64,000 nucleotides of DNA from Pseudomonadota bacterium (GCA_023398955.1 JAEWRL010000110.1:1-64000); one strand, 5' to 3'. Shown: positions 7,940-17,248, counted from the first letter of the stretch. Program-made: numbers and translations. Notes: a model not told the origin generated them from the sequence alone.

Positions 7940-8776
7940 CTACCGCTCGTCGGAACCGTAGATCTCAGCCTCGTGCGGCGCCACCGCGGTGTCCAATACG
8001 GCAATGAGACCCATGAACTCCATGTCATGAGAGAAACGCGGGTGGCGGCTCAGTAGGTCTCGCAGCCAGGCTATCGCTTCGACATGCCCCTGCCGCCCCC
8101 TGCGCCGTGCCGCGTCGTACTTGTCAAGAAGAATAACCAGCTTCTCAGGGCGATCGAATGCCCCGTTCGTGCCGAAATGGCGAGTGAACCTGCCGTCCTC
8201 GGCGACGATGGAATCAGGGTTGACGTTCTCCAGCAGATGATGAGTGGCAGCCGCAGCCACTGCTTCCGAGGGCACGCCATCGGATTGCATGATGTCGAGC
8301 GTCCACGTGCTGTGAAGGTTCCAGAACTCCCGCATGGTGCTGTGGAGGTTCAGGCCCAAACCCTTGAGCCTTTCGCTGCGCATCGGCGCATCCCCCGGGA
8401 AATACTCCTCCAGGAAATCCGTAATCGTGAGAAGCTCGTTGGGCACGCGCTCGATGGCGAACATCTGCGCGATGAGCCGTTGGTCAGCAGGCGATGCGTG
8501 CCGAGGCCCCGTCTTGCCGATATCCGAGAACAGTGAACCAATGCGGACGGTCGCCTTCTCCACCTCCGCAAACGGCTCGTCGCCAATCGCGAAGTAGTCG
8601 AACACATGCTCCGCAAGGTCCATAGCACGCCGACAGTCATCCACCGTTGGCGTACAGGCTGCGAGAAGCCGCATGCGCGCCAAAATCTCCGGATCGAGTC
8701 GATCGGGGTCCATGCCGGCGCGTTCGCACGCCTGCCGCAGCTCCTCGGCAGCGGGATCGGGTCGGATGCTGGCCAT
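7940..8776 (-). CDS. HD-like protein with degenerate metal motif
   Basis: 278 aa, all-helical. The segment GSLFSDIGKTGP strongly resembles the HD or HD-GYP core LLHDIGKIGIP, but the metal-binding His is Ser. A further HD-type helix is seen in EHVFDYF, and a THHLLENVNPDS segment fits the later HH region. This suggests a phosphohydrolase fold that has lost part of its metal site, perhaps now a signalling or scaffold protein. It is the last gene of a minus-strand row with a response regulator, a STAS-like protein and a Gly-rich lipoprotein. The gap to the preceding gene is 66 bases, so co-transcription is plausible but unproven. Confidence 0.6.
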   Translation of the reverse strand: MASIRPDPAAEELRQACERAGMDPDRLDPEILARMRLLAACTPTVDDCRRAMDLAEHVFDYFAIGDEPFAEVEKATVRIGSLFSDIGKTGPRHASPADQRLIAQMFAIERVPNELLTITDFLEEYFPGDAPMRSERLKGLGLNLHSTMREFWNLHSTWTLDIMQSDGVPSEAVAAAATHHLLENVNPDSIVAEDGRFTRHFGTNGAFDRPEKLVILLDKYDAARRRGRQGHVEAIAWLRDLLSRHPRFSHDMEFMGLIAVLDTAVAPHEAEIYGSDER

Positions 8777-8842
8777 AGACTCCCTGTTAGCTGAGATACC
8801 GCCGTTTGTGCAGGGGGGAATCTGGCCGCCCTCCGCCAGCCG

Positions 8843-9358
8843 TCAAATGCTTCCCGTCCCGCCGACGAGAGTGTGCACCGCACCGCCAAGACCGAGAGTC
8901 GCTCCACCTGCCGCCAGGGCACCGCCAGATGCTATCGACGATCCCCCAAGGCCAATACTGCCGCCACTCGCGAGAGCTCCCCCAAGACCGGTACTGCCGC
9001 CACTCGCGAGAGCTCCCCCAACTCCTGGGCTACTTCCTCCGGTAGTACCGGGCGCGCCACCCAATCCGAGAAGGCCCCCGACGCCGAATGCTCCGGCCTC
9101 ACCCGCCCCCGCAGCCCCGGCAATCTGGTCGCCTCCCAGCCCGTCATCGCCACCGCGGCTCGTGTCGCGATCCACATCCCCGGGTAGCCGGGGCCTTGCT
9201 GCAGCCGCACCGCCATAGTCACCGAACGTCGCCGGACGACTCTCCGCGTCGCCGCAACCAGAAGAGACTGCCGCCGCTGCCAGCAGTGGAAACACTGCTA
9301 GCGCGCAACGGGTTATTCCGCTGTCCCGGCCTCCTCGACACCCGAAAGCCCTCCCCAT
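8843..9358 (-). CDS. Gly/Ala-rich repeat lipoprotein
   Basis: 171 aa. The signal peptide (LAVFPLLAAAAVSSGC) ends in lipobox SSGC. After a short acidic linker the protein is Gly/Ala/Ser-rich, with near-repeats of GLGGALASGGS, encoded in part by a 36-base tandem repeat (8956-9021). The start ATG overlaps the stop of the STAS-like gene as TAATG (9356-9360), which supports both the start and translational coupling. It is probably an outer-membrane-anchored, low-complexity surface or spacer lipoprotein. No catalytic domain is visible. Confidence 0.6.
   Translation of the reverse strand: MGRAFGCRGGRDSGITRCALAVFPLLAAAAVSSGCGDAESRPATFGDYGGAAAARPRLPGDVDRDTSRGGDDGLGGDQIAGAAGAGEAGAFGVGGLLGLGGAPGTTGGSSPGVGGALASGGSTGLGGALASGGSIGLGGSSIASGGALAAGGATLGLGGAVHTLVGGTGSI
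8956..9021. repeat. 36-base tandem repeat inside the Gly-rich lipoprotein gene
   Basis: The block TACTGCCGCCACTCGCGAGA begins at 8956 and again at 8992, giving a 36-base period and almost two full copies. It encodes a 12-residue Gly/Ala/Ser repeat on the minus strand. Copy number could vary between strains. Confidence 0.6.
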
Positions 9359-9786
9359 TACGGGATCCAAGCCGTCTCCTTCAGCTCGATGCCACCAGGT
9401 ACCTCCTGCGGCTGCGCTGCCAAGGATAGCCAATTGCGGGCCTGTTCCTCAGCCCCCTCAGGGAAGCTCCTCGCCCTTGCCCCCATGACGGGTCGGGGCA
9501 GATGGTGCATCAGGGACGATAGTCCGCCGTTGCCAACGAACGCGACGTGGGTAGAGCAGTCCGCCACGTGTTTTGCCGTGCGGATGGAGTGCCAAAGGTC
9601 GCCCGGGCGCAGGGAGCTGCGCGGTGGACGCTCATCGATCCAAAGCGCACGCACAGGGCGCCGTTCGGCTACCTTGCGCGTTATCACCTCGATCGCCGCT
9701 CGTGCCTCATCGGCTCGCAGCTCATCGCGCACTCTAAGCTCCACGATGCTGATGTTTCCGTCGATGTGGTCTTCGATGCTCAACAT
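9358..9786 (-). CDS. STAS/SpoIIAA-like domain protein
   Basis: 142 aa. The N-terminal part (MLSIEDHIDGNISIVELRVR) and alternating beta/alpha layout up to about residue 125 resemble SpoIIAA-like single-domain proteins of the STAS/SEC14 type, used as small ligand-binding or partner-switch proteins. I do not see the classic DSSG phospho-Ser motif, so it is probably not a true anti-anti-sigma factor. The start is set by GGAGG 8 bases upstream. Its stop overlaps the next gene (TAATG). An upstream response regulator ends 87 bases before it on the same strand. Confidence 0.5.
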   Translation of the reverse strand: MLSIEDHIDGNISIVELRVRDELRADEARAAIEVITRKVAERRPVRALWIDERPPRSSLRPGDLWHSIRTAKHVADCSTHVAFVGNGGLSSLMHHLPRPVMGARARSFPEGAEEQARNWLSLAAQPQEVPGGIELKETAWIP

Positions 9787-9873
9787 CCTCGACGCCTCCA
9801 CTCTGCGTAGAAGACGTTGCTGCAGGGCGCGTGCCAACACGCACACTCTCGGCGTGCCCGCGTGGTGGCGAAC

Positions 9874-10338
9874 CTACGCGACTGGAGCCGCTGCGGCGTT
9901 CTGCTTGGGTGTCGGCGCGTGTATGGCATTCTCTGCTCGCAACGACGCGTCGAGGGTCGCGAGGAAGTGCTCCGTGCGCACGGGCTTGGGAAGAATTGTA
10001 TCGACGATGCTCGCCGCGGGATCGAGTTTCAGGGCCTCGGCAACGCCCGAGTGCAGTATGCAGTTCCTGGCGCGCCGTCGTGCTTTGGCCCACGCGATGA
10101 GCTCGAGCCCATTCATGCCTGGCATCTCGTAATCGGAAAGCAGTACATCCGCCTCGCGGGTGGCCAGTATGGCGCGCGCATCCTCCCCATTCGGTGCCGA
10201 CAGCACTTGCCACCCGGGTCGGGCAAGTCGGAGGGTTCGCGCAAGTTGACGCAGCAGAGGCTCGTAGTCGTCGACGAGCAGTATCAGCGCCCCGACGGGT
10301 CGCACGTACACGCCCGAAGGGCACCTGTAGCTCGGCAT
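9874..10338 (-). CDS. Single-domain response regulator (CheY-like receiver)
   Basis: About 154 aa with a complete receiver domain: acidic pair in ILLVDDYEP, phospho-acceptor Asp in VLLSDYEMPGMNG, Ser in ILHSG and Lys in LPKPV. No output domain follows; the last 20 residues are an Ala/Pro tail. It would be phosphorylated by a histidine kinase, but none is encoded nearby. The start is uncertain: ATG at 10338 is used, and GTG codons about 9 and 11 codons later would also keep the domain whole. Confidence 0.75.
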   Translation of the reverse strand: MPSYRCPSGVYVRPVGALILLVDDYEPLLRQLARTLRLARPGWQVLSAPNGEDARAILATREADVLLSDYEMPGMNGLELIAWAKARRRARNCILHSGVAEALKLDPAASIVDTILPKPVRTEHFLATLDASLRAENAIHAPTPKQNAAAAPVA

Positions 10339-10484
10339 GAGTGTGCAGAAATGCAAATCCTGCACCAACGGCGGACTAGGTCAGCCACGCCTGGACAAGG
10401 CGAGGGGGCGCGGGGTGCGGGGCAGCCTTGCCGTCTTGAATCGCCTCGGAAAGGGGCAGAACGCCGCAGCGGGGAATCGACCCC

Positions 10485-12035
10485 TCAGAGTGGTACGCGA
10501 ACGGGATCGCTCTGAGACCCACTGGCGGGAAGTGAACTCCGGTCACCCTCGCAGGCCCCTTCGCGATCACAGTAGAACCTCTGCATTGTAAGGCCCTCGA
10601 GGGATGGTTCCACGGTCTGAAGGGGGCCCGCGATGACGGCAACGAACTGGCGCTCGTCCGCGTGAGATTCTGCGCTGCGGTTCGCAGCCTCAAGGGTCAC
10701 TGCCGTGAGAGCATCCGCATAGTCCCGATACCAGTTCGCCGGACGCCCGGTTAGCCGTAGTTGAGCAAGGCGTTGGCCGACGCTGGCCAGATGCTCGAAC
10801 TCACCCGGGAAGCCAAGAAGCATTGCCCCTGTTGCCGCCTCCAGTTCAGCCTCGGTCAGTGGCTGTGGCCCCGCGATCTCTCGCACCTCTCGGAACATTT
10901 CGTCCAAGCTGGCACGGGTGCTCTCCGCCTTCACCTGCGCAAACATACCAAAGACACCCACCTTTTCGTACCGGGTAAAGCCACTCCGCGCACCGTAGGT
11001 GTAACCTTTGCTCTCCCGCAGGTTCATGTTCAAGCGGCTCGTGAAGGCACCCCCGAGGACCCAGTTGAACACTGCAGCCGGGAAATAGTCCTCGGCAGCG
11101 GCTCCTTCGGCCCTCTGCACGAGAGCGACGGAGGACTGAGTAGAGCCGGGAAAATCAATGAGATAGATGCCCTGTGGGGGCGACAACTCCTTGAGGGGAC
11201 GAGCCTCGGCGGAGGGTGCTCCGCTCCAATCCCCGAAGGTGTGGTCCAACACACCCTTCACGGTCTGCTCATCCAGAGCCCCTACGACGACGAAGGTGGC
11301 ACCCTGAGGTTGTACGATTCCGTCATAGTGCTTCTTGACGTCGTTCGGGTGGATGGCGCGAAGGCTGGACGGAACACCATGCACCGGGAGCCCCCCATAG
11401 CCGTCGCCAAACAGTGCGCGATCGGCAGCGAGGTCGAGGGCCGCGTCGAGATTATCCTGGGCAGCAAGGGACTGCGCGATCATCATGTCACGGCGGCGGT
11501 CGAACTCGGCAACGGATAGCTGAGGGCGGCGCACGACATCTGCCAGGAGCTCCAGCGAAGGCCGCAGCTGATCCGCGAGCAGGTGCATGGACAGCATCAC
11601 GCCATCCCGGGCCGTATACGCCTCGTACTCCGTAGCAAGCCGCTGAAACGCTTCGGAGACCTGAAGCGCGGAGCGCTCGCCAGCACCTTCGTCGAGCAGG
11701 TCCGCTGTCAGGGCGGTGAGCCCCGCCTTGGTCACCGGATCCGTGCTGCTCCCGCGAGGAAGGACCAAGGTAACCGAAGCGAGCGGCGCTTGATCTTGTC
11801 GCAAGAACCAGACGCCCGCTCCATTCGCCATCGTCCATGTGGTCACTGCCGGCGGGGTCCACTCCGGAATTTCGCGGGCCAGTGGGAGCCGAGTCCGATC
11901 GGGGCCTTCCTGACCCAAGCTAGCCCCCGGTGGCTCCGCGGCGACAAGGTCAGGAGAGCGCGGCCCAGAGCTCTGGCAGCCGGATGCGAACGCCACCACC
12001 GCTCCGACGGAGGCCAATACGATCCGGTACTTCAT
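10485..12035 (-). CDS. M16 family peptidase-like lipoprotein, probably inactive partner
   Basis: 516 aa. The signal peptide with lipobox FASGC (Cys near residue 20) indicates a lipoprotein. It has two pitrilysin-like M16 halves, but where active members have HxxEH this protein reads TALTADLLDEGAG, so the zinc ligands are missing. The C-terminal half keeps M16 landmarks such as RLNMNLRESKGYTYGARS. M16 enzymes often work as an active/inactive pair, and the active partner is the gene just upstream, overlapping by ATGA (12032-12035). The pair probably degrades peptides in the envelope. Confidence 0.82.
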   Translation of the reverse strand: MKYRIVLASVGAVVAFASGCQSSGPRSPDLVAAEPPGASLGQEGPDRTRLPLAREIPEWTPPAVTTWTMANGAGVWFLRQDQAPLASVTLVLPRGSSTDPVTKAGLTALTADLLDEGAGERSALQVSEAFQRLATEYEAYTARDGVMLSMHLLADQLRPSLELLADVVRRPQLSVAEFDRRRDMMIAQSLAAQDNLDAALDLAADRALFGDGYGGLPVHGVPSSLRAIHPNDVKKHYDGIVQPQGATFVVVGALDEQTVKGVLDHTFGDWSGAPSAEARPLKELSPPQGIYLIDFPGSTQSSVALVQRAEGAAAEDYFPAAVFNWVLGGAFTSRLNMNLRESKGYTYGARSGFTRYEKVGVFGMFAQVKAESTRASLDEMFREVREIAGPQPLTEAELEAATGAMLLGFPGEFEHLASVGQRLAQLRLTGRPANWYRDYADALTAVTLEAANRSAESHADERQFVAVIAGPLQTVEPSLEGLTMQRFYCDREGACEGDRSSLPASGSQSDPVRVPL

Positions 12036-13408
12036 CGCGTAGTCCCCTGCTGCCCCGCGGGAACCATATCGATTCGCACAGCGCGCTCGAGATCCAGCCA
12101 GCGTTTCGCGTGGTGATGAACATCCGCTGCCGTCAACGTAGTATAGCGCGCAAGATCCTCGGCAATGTAGTCTGGGTCGCCCGTCATTGCGTAGTAGGTG
12201 CTGAGCAGCTGCGCCCGCGAGAGGACTCCCTCTATTTGCTCATAGAAGGACTTGCGCCACTGGTTGACGACGCGCGCCATCTCATCAGCAGATGGCGGCT
12301 TATCGAGAGCCGCGGCGAGTTGAGCTTGGAGCGCCTGACTGAGCACGTCCACCGATACCCCCGGAGCCGCAGTCGCCTGTACGACAAAGAAGCTGCCAAG
12401 GGCACGGGAGACTTGGTACGCGACGACGTCCTTGGCGACCTTCTGCTCGTATACCAAAGACTGCGAGAGTCGACTTGTCTTGCCCGTGCTCAGGACCCCG
12501 GCAAGAACATCCAGCGCAGCATCACCATCGGCAAAGAGTGCGGGGGTATTCCAAGCCAGATGAATGCGCGGCAGCTGCACGTTGTCCGGATCGATGATGT
12601 GCGCGCCGCGCTGAACGAGCCGTGGTGGCACGGGCATACTCGCCCGCTGCCCGGCGGGAAGGTGCCCAAAGTACCGATCCACCAAGGCCTTAGCTTCCGA
12701 CGGCTCGAAATCGCCGACAATGGTCAGGACAGCATTGGACGGCACGTAGTAGGTGGCGAAGAATTCCTTCACGTCGTCCAAGGTTGCGGCAGACAAGTCT
12801 TCGTGGCTGCCGATAGTTGTATGGTGGTAGGGGTGGCCAGGAGGATGAAGGGCGTTGGCGAGGTGCTTCCAAACCATCCCGTAAGGACTGTTCTCGTACC
12901 GCTGACGGCGCTCGTTCTTGACGACGTCTCGTTGGTTGTCGAGCTTCTCTTGAGTGAGCGCGTCGAGCAGCCCCTCCATCCGATCGGACTCCATCCACAG
13001 CGCTAGCTCGAGGTAGCTGCTGGGTACTCGCTCGTAGTAGTTGGTGCGATCCGTATTCGTGCTGCCATTGACGATCGCGCCGATCGGCTCGAAAGGTTTG
13101 AAGTACTCGTCGTCGTAGGAGCGCGATCCCTGAAACATCAGGTGCTCGAACAAATGCGCGAAACCGCTGCGACCCGGGCGTTCATGCGCGGATCCTACCA
13201 AGTATCGCACCTCGACGGCGACCACGGGCAGGCGTTGGCCGCGACTCAAGAGAACCGTAAGGCCATTCGAAAGGGAGTACGATTCCACGTCAATCGAGGG
13301 CAGTTCGGCATCCCGTGGCGCGGCCTGCGCCGCAGGCGTCTGGGCGACGAGGGACAGCACGCCCACCAGCGCGCAAGTGGCAAGAACCACCAGATTTGGA
13401 GTTTTCGT
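12032..13408 (-). CDS. M16 family zinc metallopeptidase, active subunit (probable ACG start)
   Basis: 458 aa from the proposed start. An N-terminal signal peptide (residues 1-29, ending AQA) is followed by an M16 domain with the zinc motif HLFEH at residues 85-89 and the downstream Glu ligand in NERRQRYEN. It hydrolyses peptides using zinc, outside the cytoplasm. Start: no ATG, GTG or TTG sits next to the signal peptide. A perfect GGAGG (13414-13418) lies 5 bases before an ACG (13406-13408) that would begin M-K-T-P-N-L, a textbook signal-peptide start. An ATG at 13633 would add 75 residues of low-complexity sequence. The stop overlaps the next gene by ATGA. Confidence 0.82.
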   Translation of the reverse strand, partial: TKTPNLVVLATCALVGVLSLVAQTPAAQAAPRDAELPSIDVESYSLSNGLTVLLSRGQRLPVVAVEVRYLVGSAHERPGRSGFAHLFEHLMFQGSRSYDDEYFKPFEPIGAIVNGSTNTDRTNYYERVPSSYLELALWMESDRMEGLLDALTQEKLDNQRDVVKNERRQRYENSPYGMVWKHLANALHPPGHPYHHTTIGSHEDLSAATLDDVKEFFATYYVPSNAVLTIVGDFEPSEAKALVDRYFGHLPAGQRASMPVPPRLVQRGAHIIDPDNVQLPRIHLAWNTPALFADGDAALDVLAGVLSTGKTSRLSQSLVYEQKVAKDVVAYQVSRALGSFFVVQATAAPGVSVDVLSQALQAQLAAALDKPPSADEMARVVNQWRKSFYEQIEGVLSRAQLLSTYYAMTGDPDYIAEDLARYTTLTAADVHHHAKRWLDLERAVRIDMVPAGQQGTTR

Positions 13409-13660
13409 GGCAGCCTCCGTTCTCGTTGATTCGATATTGCTGACGCGAACAAGCCTAGTCGCGGGCAGGGCCAGCGCCAACTCATTGCTTCCGAGAACGT
13501 CTCGTTGAGCCGAACCGCGGTCCGCTCGTAACGCGCACGCTCGGGCTCTCGGAGACCCTGAAAGTTGATGGGCCCCGGAATCCGCCCGCGCCCACCTCGC
13601 TGTCGACGCTGGTTCGGCAGCCCGCGACGCCAATCGCCAAACTGTTCCGCAGGGGCTGGC

Positions 13661-16600
13661 TCAACAGTAGCCAAGGCTCCGGGCAACGCTGAGAGCGTAG
13701 GTCGCCCGATCGCGGGCTTCGCGGTCGGCACCCGAGTCGAATGCCGCGAGGACCTCGCGCAGGGCCTCGTCGAGCAGCACAGGGAGCGCTTGCTGAGAAG
13801 GCACCAGCAGCTGCTCGATGGTGTCTCGGGCGCCGTCCATGCACTCCTCTCCGAGCTGCAGGTCCAGCAAGGGCAACAGACAGACCCACTTGAAAGGAAA
13901 CGGGTGGGCGTGAAGACGCCAGACCTCGGTAGCCTTTCGCGCGTGCGTCCTGGCCGCTTGCGCCCTATCCTTCCGCCAGAGGGCCCAGCATTCGAAGGCC
14001 TCCGCGATGGCAACGTAAGGAGGTAGCTGCGCCGATTCTGCAGCAAACATGACTCGCTTGGCGAGGCGATGCGTGCTCTCGACATCCTCGATGCGAACCA
14101 GCGCCAAGGTCTGGTAAACGAGGATTCTAGAGAGTAGTGTCGCGTCACCGGCCCTCTCCGCAGTCCTCTCCGCGTCCTGAAACCACTGGAGGGCCATCTT
14201 GCACTGCTCACGGCTGCCTGTCATGAGCGCGAAGCCCATGATGAAGCTTGCCTGAGCAACGAGATTCAGTGGAAGGGGCCCCACGTTGTTCGGCAATGTC
14301 CGACGAGCCATCTGGACCACGGCTTCGTCGTGAGCGAAGCGGTTCTGAGCGTTTAGACAGGAAAAGGCCGCCGCATAGAGCAAATGACGCTGAACGGCGG
14401 AACCATACTGGGTGACCAGCGGTTCGAGCTCGTCGACGAGTTGCTGCATCTGATCCCCGACGCGACCCGAGAAGTACAGCACCTCCAGTCGACCAACTAG
14501 TATCTCAATACGTTCACGGTTGTCTTCGAGCTGTTCGCTGTCCGGAACACCCAGCACTCTCTCGGCGAAATCGAGAAGCTCCCCCGCCTTCTCGTAGTCG
14601 TGCAGCAGCCAGTACGAGCTCGCGTTCTTCCGCAGCACCCGAGCACGCTGAAGATGTTCTTCTGTGTGCGTGAGCGCCAATGCGCGCTCGAAGGCGGCGC
14701 GCGCCTCGCCATGCTGCGCCAGCAAGATGAGCGCATCACCCAGACCTTCTTCGAGGCTCGCCAGACGCCGCCGGAAACGGGCCGGAGCATGCTGTTGCAG
14801 CTGGCGGCATTGATGGATCGCCTCACGATAGAGCTCCACTGCACGTGCAGTCGCAAAGCGCTCTCGCGCAGCGATGGCCGCGCGCTCGAGGTGGGTGAGC
14901 GCCTGCTCTGGCTCTCCGGCCTCGGCCCAGTGGATCCCCAGAGCCTCCGCCAATGTGTCCTCATCACGTTGATGCGAGGCGAGATCCTCGAGACGCAAGG
15001 CGACCGAACGGTGGAGGCGACGTCTCAGCTCCGGAGACAGAGCCGCCGCCTGCGCCTCGCGTAGCTTACTGTGAACGAATCGATAGCGTCGGGGACCGAC
15101 CCATTCCAGGAGTTCGGCGGAGACCAACTCTTCGAGGGCCTCTTCATCGAAGGTTCCATCGTGACTGGGAAGCGCTTGGAGCAAACCGAGCTCGAAGTCC
15201 CTTCCCAGGACCGCGGCGAACTGCAACAGGGAAGTCGCCTTCGAGGACAGCGAAGCAAGCCGAAGCTCGAACAGTGCTCCCAAAGACCGCGGCAGCTCGA
15301 TGCCTCCACTGGCATCGAACTCCCACTCACCATTCCCCCGATACCTGAGCAAACCCCGTCCCAAGGCAGCGCGCAGGTACTCGGTGGCAAAGAATGGGTT
15401 ACCCTCCGAGTTGCGAACTAGAAACTGGCTGAGCCCCTCGGGAACCACCCTGGCCCCAAGCATATCCTTGGCGGCATTGTGAAGTCCCGACTCCGACATC
15501 CGCTCGAGACCGTGGTCGACCAGCGCACAGTCGCAGAGGGACGTCAACTCCTCGCTGGCTTGCTCGCGTCGATAGGTGACGAGGAGGAGCACCTTCGTAC
15601 TGCCCAGTTGTGGTCCTCGCTCCCTCAGAAATTCGAGCGTGAGTTCGTCGGCCCATTGGAGATCGTCGAGGACGAGCAGCAGCGGTTGTTCTTCGGCGAG
15701 AGCAGCGAGGAGCTCGCTCAGGCATCGCAGCACCCGCCTCCGCGCGAGCTCGGGCGACAGGCTTTCAGGCGCCTGCACCGGAGCGATGGATCCCAGGGAC
15801 GCCGGCGCGTACGGCTCGAGTACGGCGACGTGCTCGGCAAACTTACGGCGCCAGCCGTTCTCGTCGCTGACGACCCACCTGTCCGCAACCTCCTCCAAGA
15901 CGGAAGCAAATGGCTGCAGCGCGGCCATGACGCGCATTCCCGATGCCATTTCGGCGCCGGTCTCGCCACACTGACCTGAGACAACTCGAACCCCCGACGC
16001 CCGCGCTCGCGACGCCACTTCGTTGACGAGACGTGTCTTGCCTACCCCACTTTCCCCGTGAAGTATCACTATCCCGCCACGGGCGTCCGGGCGAACGGGC
16101 AGGAACCCACAAACCGACTCCAACACGGCTTCTCGGTCGTGGAGGCGCGATCTGAACAGGAGTGGATTGCGATCGGGCACACGCTCGGACGTGCCCGGCG
16201 CCTCACCCATTGCAAATCGCAAGATTGCCGCCACCTCACGCGCTCGGCCGATCCTGTCGGTCGGATCCTTGGCCAACAGCCGCGCGATTAGGTCGTCCAC
16301 AGCGGGGGGAGCACCGATGACCACGGCAGCCAGCCTTGTGGGCTGCGTCAGCCGGTGTTGCCGAGTCACGGCCGCTGCGTCCGGGCCCAGAAAGACCCTG
16401 CGCCCCGCCAAGAGCTCGAAAAGGATGCAACCCAGCGCATACAGATCGCATCGCGCGTCCAGAGTCCGGCCTGCGATGGCTTCGGGAGCCATGTAGGCTG
16501 GCGTCCCCTGGGGCCGACCGACGACGTGCATCAACTCACGTCCCAGCCCCCCTCGAAACGTCAGAAAGGATGTCCCAAAGTCAACGAGTACGGGCGTTCC

Positions 16601-17248
16601 CGTTGACGCCCGAATAATGACGTTGCGCGGCGTGAGGTCGCCGTGGACAACCCCCTCGGAATGAATCAGGTCCAGGGCGTCGGCGAGGCAAGCGCCTATG
16701 CGCAGCACGTCGTTCAACCGCCCTGCTGCAGCCTGCGGCTGTAGTGGGTACCCGTTGCCATCGACGGACCCAACCATCTCGCCCGAATCCCACTCGGGAC
16801 GCTCGAGCGGCCGCGTCACGCCAGGAGCCACCGCAGAACTCGCCTCACTCATCCCCGAGGAAGGCTGGGTCAGAGTCGAGGCGGGCTCGCTCGCCCCCCC
16901 CAAACCAGTCCCGTGCAGGCCAGCCCAGAGACCCTCGCGAAAAGAAGCGAGGTGCTGACCTTGGATGTACTCCATGGCGTACCATGGCGTTCCCGCCTCG
17001 GCTCCGTAGTCCAACAATCTCACGATGCTCGAGTCCTCGAGCTGGCTGAGGCGCTGGAGCAGCACGATCTCACGCCGGAGGGCTTCGCGCTCGAATACGC
17101 TCTCTCCGAGCGGGAGTTTCAGCGCGGCGAGGTGCCCCGTACCTGTGTGCACGCACCGGTACACCCTCCCTGCACCACCCTGGGCCATCAGCTCGGCCAA
17201 CCGGTACTTGCCGATAATTTGCGTTGCTTGGCTCTTGGCAGGCTGCAC
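13661..17248 (-). CDS. Ser/Thr protein kinase with AAA ATPase and TPR domains (PknK-like)
   Basis: About 1195 aa. Order: kinase domain (Gly loop AQGGAGRVYR near residue 22, Lys in ALKLP, catalytic loop HGDLTPRN, VDFGTSF, APEAIAG); AAA-type ATPase with Walker A GESGVGKT near residue 400 and Walker B LLLVLDDLQWAD near residue 520; then helical TPR-like repeats to the C-terminus. The catalytic loop reads HGD instead of HRD, so this is a non-RD kinase. Similar giant kinases in myxobacteria act as signal integrators. The start is uncertain: GTG at 17246-17248 lies just before the kinase core, while ATG at 17443 adds 65 low-complexity residues. It is divergent from the FHA gene. Confidence 0.85.
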   Translation of the reverse strand: MQPAKSQATQIIGKYRLAELMAQGGAGRVYRCVHTGTGHLAALKLPLGESVFEREALRREIVLLQRLSQLEDSSIVRLLDYGAEAGTPWYAMEYIQGQHLASFREGLWAGLHGTGLGGASEPASTLTQPSSGMSEASSAVAPGVTRPLERPEWDSGEMVGSVDGNGYPLQPQAAAGRLNDVLRIGACLADALDLIHSEGVVHGDLTPRNVIIRASTGTPVLVDFGTSFLTFRGGLGRELMHVVGRPQGTPAYMAPEAIAGRTLDARCDLYALGCILFELLAGRRVFLGPDAAAVTRQHRLTQPTRLAAVVIGAPPAVDDLIARLLAKDPTDRIGRAREVAAILRFAMGEAPGTSERVPDRNPLLFRSRLHDREAVLESVCGFLPVRPDARGGIVILHGESGVGKTRLVNEVASRARASGVRVVSGQCGETGAEMASGMRVMAALQPFASVLEEVADRWVVSDENGWRRKFAEHVAVLEPYAPASLGSIAPVQAPESLSPELARRRVLRCLSELLAALAEEQPLLLVLDDLQWADELTLEFLRERGPQLGSTKVLLLVTYRREQASEELTSLCDCALVDHGLERMSESGLHNAAKDMLGARVVPEGLSQFLVRNSEGNPFFATEYLRAALGRGLLRYRGNGEWEFDASGGIELPRSLGALFELRLASLSSKATSLLQFAAVLGRDFELGLLQALPSHDGTFDEEALEELVSAELLEWVGPRRYRFVHSKLREAQAAALSPELRRRLHRSVALRLEDLASHQRDEDTLAEALGIHWAEAGEPEQALTHLERAAIAARERFATARAVELYREAIHQCRQLQQHAPARFRRRLASLEEGLGDALILLAQHGEARAAFERALALTHTEEHLQRARVLRKNASSYWLLHDYEKAGELLDFAERVLGVPDSEQLEDNRERIEILVGRLEVLYFSGRVGDQMQQLVDELEPLVTQYGSAVQRHLLYAAAFSCLNAQNRFAHDEAVVQMARRTLPNNVGPLPLNLVAQASFIMGFALMTGSREQCKMALQWFQDAERTAERAGDATLLSRILVYQTLALVRIEDVESTHRLAKRVMFAAESAQLPPYVAIAEAFECWALWRKDRAQAARTHARKATEVWRLHAHPFPFKWVCLLPLLDLQLGEECMDGARDTIEQLLVPSQQALPVLLDEALREVLAAFDSGADREARDRATYALSVARSLGYC

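Noticed and set aside
8956..9021. Short tandem repeat considered as a CRISPR-like array
   Set aside because: The 36-base units are directly adjacent without spacers and encode a Gly-rich peptide.
9874..10368. TTG start 10 codons upstream for the response regulator
   Set aside because: No ribosome site and the extra residues lie outside the receiver domain; ATG 10338 was preferred, although the choice remains open.
11930..13006. 358-residue plus-strand open frame across the M16 pair
   Set aside because: Antisense to both M16 genes, no recognisable domain.
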